Assembly (NCBI GenBank): GCA_020002185.1
Contig: CM034538.1
Location: 65,840,275 to 65,904,274, forward strand
Length of the DNA stretch: 64,000 nt
Direction: 5' to 3'
Source: Paraescarpia echinospica
Taxonomy: Eukaryota; Annelida; Polychaeta; Sabellida; Siboglinidae
Position numbers and translations under genes: made by a program. Below, in pieces: positions 50,601 to 62,600 of the stretch; positions within the stretch are counted from its first letter, which is position 1, and the number at the start of each line of letters is the position of its first letter. Below the pieces are notes generated by a model. It saw nothing but the letters and a program-made list of their open reading frames with translations. It made no database searches and was not told the DNA's origin.

Positions 50601-53600
50601 TTGGTTGTTATAGAATACAACACAAGTACAACTTTACACTGGTAGGTTCTTGTGAAGACAAATGTTCTACCACCACATTTTGGTTGTTATAGAATACAAC
50701 ACAAGTACAACTTTACACTGGTAGGTCCTTGTGAAGACAAATGTTCTACCCATCACATTTTGGTTGTTATAGAATACAACACAAGTACAACTTTATACAC
50801 TGGTAGGTCCTTGTGAAGACAAATGTTCTACCACCACATTTTGGTTGTTATAGAATACAACACAAGTACAACTTTAATACACTGGTAGGTCCTTGTGAAG
50901 ACAAATGGCATTTTGGTAGAATACAACATAAGTACAACTTTACGACACTGGTAGGTTCTTGTGAAGACAAATGTTCTACCCATCACATTTTGGTTGTAGG
51001 TACAACTTTACACCTTGTGAAGACAAAGTTCTACCCATCACTTTACAACTTTACACTGGTAGGTTCTTGTGAAGACAAATGTTCTACCCATCACATTTTG
51101 GTTGTTATAGAATACAACATAAGTACAACTTTACGACACTACTTGTGAAGACAAATGTTCTACCCCACATTTTGGTTGTTATAGAATACAACACAAGTAC
51201 AACTTTAATACACTGGTAGGTCCTTGTGAAGACAAATGTTCTACCCACCACATTTTGGTTGTTATAGAATACAACACAAGTACAACTTTAATACACTGGT
51301 AGGTCCTTGTGAAGACAAATGTTCTACCCACCACATTTTGGTTGTTATAGAATACAACACAAGTACAACTTTAATACACTGGTAGGTCCTTGTGAAGACA
51401 AATGTTCTACCCACCACATTTTGGTTGTTATAGAATACAACACAAGTACAACTTTAATACACTGGTAGGTCCTTGTGAAGACAAATGTTCTACCCATCGC
51501 ATTTTGGTTGTTATAGAATACAACATAAGTACAACTTTACGACACTGGTAGGTTCTTGTGAAGACAAATGTTCTACCCATCACATTTTGGTTGTTATAGA
51601 ATACAACACAAGTACAACTTTAATACACTGGTAAGTCCTTGTGAAGACAAATGTTCTACCCACCACATGTTGGTTGTTATAGAATACAACACAAGTACAA
51701 CTTTACGACACTGGTAGGTTCTTGTGAAGACAAATGTTCTACCCACCACATGTTGGTTGTTATAGAATACAACACAAGTACAACTTTACTACACTGGTAG
51801 GTCCTTGTGAAGACAAATGTTCTACCCACCACATGTTGGTTGTTATAGAATACAACACAAGTACAACTTTAATACACTGGTAGGTCCTTGTGAAGACAAA
51901 TGTTCTACCCACCACATGTTGGTTGTTATAGAATACAACACAAGTACAACTTTAATACACTGGTAAGTCCTTGTGAAGACAAATGTTCTACCCACCACAT
52001 GTTGGTTGTTATAGAATACAACACAAGTACAACTTTACTACACTGGTAGGTCCTTGTGAAGACAAATGTTCTACCCACCACATGTTGGTTGTTATAGAAT
52101 ACAACACAAGTACAACTTTAATACACTGGTAGGTCCTTGTGAAGACAAATGTTCTACCTACCACATTTTGGTTGTTATAGAATACAACACAAGTACAACT
52201 TTACTACACTAGTAGGTCCTTGTGAAGACAAATGTTCTACCTACCACATTTTCTGGAGCTTTGTCAACTTTGTTGAGAGCGACAATGATAGACACTGCAA
52301 GAAGAGCAACATAAAATACTCAATTGTAGCGCTTCAATCCACCAGCAAAGTCACTTAATTGGTAAACATTTCAACCTTAAAGGGAAACGAAAGGCTTCTT
52401 TTTAGGCTGATGCATGTAAACGATAATAGAAACTATTTGCAACTGCAGAATATCATGCCAGTAGTTCACTAAATAAACCTTGTTAAATAAACAAAATTTA
52501 AAGTGCATGCAAAACAGCATTGTGGTAGAAAGCTTAATGTCACCGAGTCAAATGTTCCCTGTTCACTGATTGATGAACTGGAAACACTAGTCTAGTTTGT
52601 GCCTTTGTGGTGATCGGTAACCCATACATTTTGTCATCCAAATGCATCATAGCCAAGCCAATGCAAAAAAAGCTTCAGGAGTTTGTCCAAATACAGTGGC
52701 CATCGGGTGCCGAGGTTTCAACACAATACAGCTGTATACCCATGTGAGAAGACATTCTGAGTAAACCACAGGTGTGCTATTGTTGGTAGTAGTTGCAAAT
52801 GGCAATACGTCCACACAACTGCCTTTTTGTTTCCCATTAAATAGCAGTGTCTGTGCACATATAATAAACACAGGTAACTATGAGAGGTGTCATTGAAAAA
52901 TAAGTTAAACATCATGAAAATAATGTCATGAATAACAATAAAAGAGTCATAACCCCACATGTTATTTACTTATGATAGCTGAATTGCCGAATGTTATTTT
53001 TAGTATCATTCACCCTGCTAAAGAATCTTGCCAAGTGGTCACACATAACGTCCAGCAATATTTTGTTTGGAGGTACAAATCAGTGTCAATATTTTTGAAG
53101 AGAAATAATAATACCAATACTTTCTACATTACATTCCAGTTACAAGATTAGCAAACAAAGTGCTTTCTAATAATTCAAACATCTGAAGGTTAAAATTAAT
53201 ACTTAAATATTCGGTAAAAAGAGCTCATGCATAACATATTTAGTGTTAAAATATATTTTAAAACAATAAATAAATAAAACCAATACTGTCAAATATAAAG
53301 TACTGTCATTTATATCTGGAAAATAAATTTCTGCATCAAGGCAGGTAATGGCTGTGAAACCAGTTAGTTTTCAGTGTTCTGCAAAACGTTGTTAATGAGA
53401 TCAAGTCCTAGAAATTTGTGTCTACACAAAACATAGTAATTTTTGCCATAATCTGCTGAAGGCATTGCATAATATCTTGGGTTAGGTAATACAGTTTTGA
53501 GCACTCTAGCAGGTGAGTAGTTGCTAGACTGATTGTTTCACGCACCTTCAGCCTCCTGGGCATGCCTGATGCACTCGACTGTTTGACCCATGACCCCGTC

Positions 53601-56600
53601 GTCAACGGCAACTACCAGCACTATGATGTCGGTGACATGTGCGCCACGTGCACGCATGGCCGAGAATGCAGCATGACCAGGCGTGTCGAGGAACGTGATA
53701 GTCTCTCCAGACGCAAGTTGAACTGGACACACATCGACATTGATAATATCGCTGGTATATAATATATATATATAATTAATTCTTTTTGGTAAATAATTAA
53801 TTCTTTTTCTTCAGATTTTATGTCAGTAACCTACTATACATATCCCCTAAAGTTTTGTTGGTTTGTCTAGTGCAATTTCATATAAAATCAATTATAAATG
53901 TTCTTGACACAGTCCGATGTTGAAGACATGTAGTGCTTATAAATGTTATGACTCCTTTATTTAGTGCACATAAATGTCAGATCTGTGAGTGAAATGGTGC
54001 TAGATCTGCTGCACCGTATTGCACTTACTTAATGAAAGAGTTATATTTCAATTGTGCTGATAAGAAATCAACATTTTCCATTACGACTACAGTGGAACCC
54101 CGGTATTATGATCACCCACGGGACTGGGCAAAAGTGACCTTAGTAGCAAGGTGACCTTAATACTGAATATGTCGACGGAAGCATCACGGAAATTGGGAAC
54201 ATTGCTACATGCATGCCATTTTAGCAGCAACAAATATTAAGCAATTAATTATATATTGTCATGTGTGTGATGTATCGTGTGTTTTATTAAAGGATACAGT
54301 TACTTATCTGATGAACTGGTCAGCAGGAACTTTGTTTACAATTAAGATTTAGATAGGCATGGCCACGCCCACACCACACAACATTTGCGCATTGATGCTA
54401 CTGGTAGCGTGTTTTTTTGTTATAAATCATTCTTGGGAAAATATATTGTTTGCTGACATGAATCTTCTTTTGTTGATTATGATAGAGCGTTGTCGTGAAT
54501 GCCAATAGAGTTACAAAATTTGAAGTTATATATTATCCACCAGAGGCGCCAGGGGATATTTTGGGAAGCCTATTATCACCCAGTCACGCCAGTAAAATAA
54601 CACGATAATGTAGATTTATCAGCAATTTACAAAAACACATTTTATCATTCAAAATCAAGTCACCTATGCTACTCTAAACATACCTATTCGGTTGTTAAAC
54701 AATCACACAGCAGACGCCTGACAGACAGTGCCATGTTGTCAGCATCGAAGACGGTGCCATTAGCATTGCTTCCGCACTGCTGCTTTTGTCTGTAAAATCT
54801 GCTCAGCCACTAAGAATTTGACTTCCAAGTGCTACATAGAGGCTAAAGATAACATAGAGGCTAAAGATAACATAGAGGCTAAAGATAACATAGAGGCTAA
54901 AGATAATGGGGTCCAACATCTTTACATTGCTTTCAATATGTCAGTTGTCGAGTAAACATCCACTCGCCAAATTCATGGTTTTGTGTTGTCAGCGTCACCT
55001 TTGGTGGGCAGGAGCCCGGCCGCTGGTCAGCCGCATCACCGCCAATCTTGGCCTCCCAGCTGTGACTGACCGTAAGTGCGGGGGTGATTTGCGGGCAATC
55101 TCGTCGTTTTGCACTGGGTTACTGACCGTGTTCCTGAATAGCGAGATGACCGGATTAGTGGGACTAACGTCCTGTCTTTTACTGTCAAAATCATTTGGGA
55201 CTGTCCCGCGGTGACCTTAATGGCAGGTGACCAGATTACAGGGGTGACCGTAAACCGAGGTTCCACTGTACTATGTTCACTCCAACATTAACCAAAAATT
55301 ATCTTCATAGTTGCACACGGTACACTATAAGAACACAACAATCAAAATTCCATTCATGTAGCTTCATTATTTCTAGAGATATTTCTATACGGTTTTGGCA
55401 AACAGGGTTAATCAGCTGTCAAAGACTGCATAATGGAATTGATTACTTGATAGAAGCACACTTCATCCATGAATATAAGTTATTTAGAGGTATGTAGTTG
55501 TTACAAAAGTGACTTTTATTAATAGTAACACAACTACATTTTAAGTATTTTTTAAAAACATCATTTCAGGTAAGGTGTGGGGCCTTAATGATTTTTAAAA
55601 TGACCAAATACTACAATATCTTTACAACTGTAAACAAATGAGACAAATGAAGACAAGGGGCAGGTACTGGAGTGTACCTGAGAAAGCGCCTATGTGTTGA
55701 GTAATGCCACCAAATTCTTTGTCCACAACATTTGACTTTCTCAACATGTCCAGTAGTGTGGTCTTGCCATGGTCCACGTGACCCATCACAGTGACCACTG
55801 GTGGACACCTGACCAGGTCCTCAGGCTCAGGTGGGGGGCTGTAAAAAAGGTATGTTCTTATAGCACAGTATCCAGTCTTTGGGACTGCTCAAAGCGCTTT
55901 ACACTTTACTCCCTGGCAGACCTGTTCAATCGAACACCATCTCGACTTCTCCAACCAAACTGCAATTAACGCGAGCAGATTATTCATACACATATATCCA
56001 CCAATCTCTATAGCTAGGTACTCAATCATACAGATGAGTGAACTGGTGCAATGTAGAGTGAACGAACTTGCCCAAGTTTTGACATGGTAGCACAGGATTC
56101 AAACTTGGGTTCTCTCGGTTCGAGTCCTATGCTATAGTCACTATGCTCCACAGTGTAACAATGTCCACATAACACAATGTGATGTCACAATGTCCATGTA
56201 ACACAACCTGATGTAACAATATCCATGTAACACAACCTGATGTAACAATATCCATGTAACACAACCTCATGTAACAATGTCCATGTAACACAACCTGATG
56301 TAACAATATCCATGTAACACAACCTGATGTAACAATGTCCATGTAACACAACCTGATGTAACAATGTCCATGTAACACAACCTGATGTAACAATGTCCAT
56401 GTAACACAACATCATGTAACAATGTCCACGTAACACAACCTGATGTCACAATGTCCATGTAACACAACCTGATGTAACAATGTCCATGTAACACAACCTG
56501 ATGTAACAATATCCATGTAACACAACCTCATGTAACAATGTCCACGTAACACAACCTGATGTAACAATATCCATGTAACACAACCTGATGTAACAATGTC

Positions 56601-59600
56601 CACGTAACACAACTTGATGTATCAATGTCCACGTAACACAACCTGATGTAACAATGTCCACGTAACACAACCTCATGTAACAATGTCCACGTAACACAAC
56701 CTGATGTCACAATGTCCACGTAACACAACCTGATGTAACAATATCCATGTAACACAACCTCATGTAACAATGTCCACGTAACACAACCTGATGTAACAAT
56801 ATCCATGTAACACAACCTGATGTATCAATGTCCACGTAACACAACTTGATGTATCAATGTCCACGTAACACAACCTGATGTAACAATGTCCACGTAACAC
56901 AACCTCATGTAACAATGTTCACGTAACACAACCTGATGTCACAATGTCCACGTAACACAACCTGATGTAACAATGCCCACGTAACACAACCTCATGTAAC
57001 AATGTCCACGTAACACAACCTGATGTAACAATGTCCATGTAACACAACCTGATGTAACAATATCCATGTAACACAACCTCATGTAACAATGTCCACGTAA
57101 CACAACCTGATGTAACAATATCCATGTAACACAACCTGATGTAACAATGTCCACGTAACACAACCTGATGTCACAATATCCATGTAACACAACCTCATGT
57201 AACAATGTCCACGTAACACAACCTGATGTAACAATATCCATGTAACACAACCTGATGTAACAATGTCCACGTAACACAACCTGATGTAACAATATCCATG
57301 TAACACAACCTCATGTAACAATGTCCACGTAACACAACCTGATGTAACAATATCCATGTAACACAACCTGATGTAACAATGTCCACGTAACACAACCTGA
57401 TGTAACAATATCCATGTAACACAACCTGATGTAACAATATCCATGTAACACAACCTGATGTAACAATGCCCACGTAACACAACCTCATGTAACAATGTCC
57501 ACGTAACACAACCTGATGTAACAATGTCCACATAACACAACCTGATGTCACAATGTCCACGTAACACAACCTGATGTAACAATGTCCATGTAACACAACC
57601 TGATGTAACAATATCCATGTAACACAACCTCATGTAACAATGTCCACGTAACACAACCTGATGTAACAATATCCATGTAACACAACCTGATGTAACAATG
57701 TCCATGTAACACAACCTGATGTATCAATGTCCACGTAACACAACTTGATGTATCAATGTCCACGTAACACAACCTGATGTAACAATGTCCACGTAACACA
57801 ACCTCATGTAACAATGTCCACGTAACACAACCTGATGTCACAATGTCCACGTAACACAACCTGATGTAACAATGCCCACGTAACACAACCTCATGTAACA
57901 ATATCCACGTAACACAACCTGATGTAACAATATCCACGTAACACAACCTGATGTAACAATGTCCACGTAACACAACCTGATGTAACAATGTCCACGTAAC
58001 ACAACCTGATGTAACAATGTCCACGTAACACAACCTGATGTAACAATGTCCACGTAACACAACCTGATGTAACAATGTCCACGTAACACAACCTGATGTA
58101 ACAATATCCATGTAACACAACCTGATGTAACAATGTCTATGTAACACAACCTGATGTAACAATGTCCATGTAACACAACCTGATGTAACAATATCCATGT
58201 AACACAACCTGATGTAACAATGTCCACGTAACACAACCTGATGTAACAATGTCCATGTAACACAACCTGATGTAACAATGTCCATGTAACACAACCCTGA
58301 TGTAACAATGTCCACGTAACACAACCTCATGTAACAATGTCCACGTAACACAACCTGATGTCACAATGTCCACGTAACACAACCTGATGTAACAATGCCC
58401 ACGTAACACAACCTCATGTAACAATATCCACGTAACACAACCTGATGTAACAATGTCCACGTAACACAACCTGATGTAACAATGTCCACGTAACACAACC
58501 TGATGTAACAATGTCCACGTAACACAACCTGATGTAACAATGTCCACGTAACACAACCTGATGTAACAATGTCCACGTAACACAACCTGATGTAACAATG
58601 TCCACGTAACACAACCTGATGTAACAATATCCATGTAACACAACCTGATGTAACAATGTCTATGTAACACAACCTGATGTAACAATGTCCATGTAACACA
58701 ACCTGATGTAACAATGTCCACGTACCACAACCTGATGTAACAATATCCATGTAACACAACCTGACCTAAGGTTTCCGCCTACTTACCGAGGTTCCAAATC
58801 CTTATTTTCCTTTACTACTGCCTTCTTCTTCTCCTTGAAGCGAAAACGCAGTCCACTTTTGGTGATAATATCCTTCACTACGTGGAAGTTGTCAATCACT
58901 GTCGAAACACAACACCATTTATGCATCTATAATGTTTGTTTTTGCAATTATTAAAAAGGAGAGGTAAATGATAATTTTGTATACATAATAATACTCATAT
59001 TAATGCAACTCATGTTGTATTGCATGTTGGGTAAGGGAACGTGTTCATACATAATTTATCAGCCCAGTCTTGAACAGAATAATAATTAAATCTTATATAG
59101 CGCCGGTATCCACCGTAGAGGCACTCATGGCGGTGCACAGTATTTAACCATTGATGATTTTAAAGTAGTAATTTTAAGAATTGTAAAATCACTATTCTAA
59201 AATATAATAAGAGCAATGTTCTATAAATTATAAAATGAGAATCATTAATTATACATCATAAAATAAATTAAAAATATCGTTATCAATGTAATGCAGACAT
59301 AATACAACTTTTCTAAAAATCTATATCTAATATACACAATAAATGTTATGATATTATAATATAATAAATACAATAAAATGTTGTACATAAATAGTATAAG
59401 ATCAGTATTTTCTTATAATTACAGAGGTTTGTAATTATATCTCATTTTGAGATACAAGATAAAAAAAGCTGAGAGTTCATCTGATTAATTGTTGGGTTTT
59501 TATCTAATGCTACAAAATTATTATATAAACTATCTATTCTGTATATATTTTACTGTCAATATTGTACCCAAATTATGCATTTGAAAACTTCAATAATGTA

Positions 59601-62600
59601 CCTTCAGGCAAACGTGTGAATATTCGTGTCTTTTCTAGCATAATTTCTCAGCATTTAATGTAAGCATCAAGTTAAAACTTATATACATTTGCACACATTA
59701 AGGTGTGCATAGTTGGTGTCATAACAGTCATTGAAATGCACTGTTTCGTCACTTTCATTTTGTATCAGTAAAACATGATATATTGTGTAATCACTGGAAT
59801 GAAACACATTTCATGGTAGATGGGTGTACTGCACTCATACATATGGCTGAATTAAGTTTCAGTTTGTGTCTATTTGTGGCTGTGTACCTGTCTTATATGA
59901 TTACCTGAGTCAGGACTGTCATATTTGTCTGTGTACTGGATATAGAGCATCACCTCAAAGACATGATCTGAAACAAAACAAAAATGCAGCATGCAAACTA
60001 CATAATACATACTATACAGTGCTAGTAGTCTGTGGCGCCATCCAGGGTTGGGTTTGGATTCAATTGTGTAATTTGTAATGAATTACAAGTACAGAAAAAT
60101 TGTAATCGATCTGTTTAGAACACTGACTCAAAGTAATGTTAGAACAATGTAACTGAGTCTTGATGCAGTTGACCATTGTTAAATGACTACTTGTGATTTA
60201 CTGTTGTATGACTGTACTTGTGATTTACTGTTGTATGACTGTACTTGTGATTTACTGTTGTATGACTGTACTTGTGATTTACTGTTGTATGACTGTACTT
60301 GTGATTTACTGTTGTATGACTGTACTTGTGATTTACTGTTGTATGACTGTACTTGTGATTTACTGTTGTATGACTGTACTTGTGATTTATTGTTGTATGA
60401 CTGTACTTGTGATTTACTGTTGTATGACTGTACTTGTGATTTATTGTTGTATGACTGTACTTGTGATTTACTGTTGTATGACTGTACTTGTGATTTACTG
60501 TTGTATGACTGTACTTGTGATTTACTGTTGTATGACTGTACTTGTGATTTATTGTTGTATGACTGTACTTGTGATTTACTGTTGTATGACTGTACTGTTG
60601 TATGACTGTACTTGTGATTTATTGTTGTATGACTGTACTTGTGATTTACTGTTGTATGACTGTACTTGTGATTTACTGTTGTATGACTGTACTTGTGATT
60701 TACTGTTGTATGACTGTACTTGTGATTTACTGTTGTATGACTGTACTTGTGATTTACTGTTGTATGACTGTACTTGTGATTTACTGTTGTATGACTGCAC
60801 TTGTGATTTACTGTTGTATGACTGTACTTGTGATTTACTGTTGTATGACTGTACTTGTGATTTACTGTTGTATGACTGTACTTGTGATTTACTGTTGTAT
60901 GACTGTACTTGTGATTTACTGTTGTATGACTGTACTTGTGATTTACTGTTGTATGACTGTACTTGTGATTTACTGTTGTATGACTGTACTTGTGATTTAC
61001 TGTTGTATAACTCTACTTGTGATTTATTGTTGTATGACTGTACTTGTGATTTACTGTTGTATGACTGTACTTGTGATTTACTGTTAAATGACTGTACTTG
61101 TGATTTACTGTTAAATGACTGTACTTGTGATTTACTGTTGTATGACTGTACTCGTGAGTTACTGTTGTATGACTGTACTTGTGATTTACTGTTGTATGAC
61201 TGTACCTGTGATTTACTGTTGTATGACTGTACTTGTGATGTACTGTTGTATGACTGTACTTGTGATTTACTGTTGTATGACTGTACTTGTGATTTACTGT
61301 TGTATGACTGTACTTGTGATTTACTGTTGTATGACTGCACTTGTGATTTACTGTTGTGATTTACTGTTGTATGACTCTACTTGTGATTTATTGTTGTATG
61401 ACTGTACTTGTGATTTACTGTTGTATGACTGTACTTGTGATTTACTGTTGTATGACTGTACTTGTGATTTACTGTTGTATGACTGTACTTGTGATTTACT
61501 GTTGTATGACTGTACTTGTGATTTACTGTTGTATGACTGTACTTGTGATTTATTGTTGTATGACTGTACTTGTGATTTACTGTTGTATGACTGTACTTGT
61601 GATTTACTGTTGTATGACTGTACTTGTGATTTACTGTTGTATGACTGTACTTGTGATTTACTGTTGTATGACTGTACTTGTGATTTACTGTTGTATGACT
61701 GTACTTGTGATTTACTGTTAAATGACTGTACTTGTGATTTACTGTTAAATGACTGTACTTGTGATTTACTGTTGTATGACTGTACTTGTGATTTACTGTT
61801 GTATGACTGTACTTGTGATTTACTGTTGTATGACTGTACCTGTGATTTACAGTTGTATGACTGTACCTGTGATTTACTGTTGTATGACTGTACCTGTGAT
61901 TTACTGTATGACTGTACCTGTGATTTACTGTTGTATGACTGTACTTGTGATTTACTGTTGTATGACTGTACTTGTGATTTACTGTTGTATGACTGTACCT
62001 GTGATTTACTGTTGTATGACTGTACTTGTGATTTACTGTTGTATGACTGTACTTGTGATTTACTGTTGAATGACTGTACTTGTGATTTACTGTTGAATGA
62101 CTGTACTTGTGATTTACTGTTGTATGACTGTACCTGTGATTTACTGTTGTATGACTGTACTTGTGATTTACTGTTGTATGACTGTACCTGTGATTTACAG
62201 TTGTATGACTGTACCTGTGATTTACTGTTGTATGACTGTACCTGTGATTTACTGCTGTATGACTGTACCTGTGATTTACTGTTGTATGACTGTACTTGTG
62301 ATTTACTGTTGTATGACTGTACTTGTGATTTACTGTTGTATGACTGTACCTGTGATTTACTGTTGTATGACTGTACTTGTGATGTACTGTTGTATGACTG
62401 TACTTGTGATTTACTGTTGTATGACTGTACTTGTGATTTACTGTTGTATGACTGTACTTGTGATTTACTGTTGTATGACTGCACTTGTGATTTACTGTTA
62501 TATGACTGCACTTGTGATTTACTGTTGTATGACTACTTGTGATTTACTGTTGTATGACTGCACTTGTGATTTACTGTTGTATGACTGTACTTGTGATTTA

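Noticed and set aside
48951..52250. CRISPR-like array
   Set aside because: Units are contiguous with no unique spacers, and the locus is an intron of an animal gene.
56127..58759. Many minus-strand frames with [13 protein letters not shown] repeats
   Set aside because: Translations of the 29-bp minisatellite in an MTIF2 intron.
35347..58898. Bacterial infB (contamination or organelle gene)
   Set aside because: The coding sequence is split by GT-AG introns with consistent phases and fits nuclear MTIF2.
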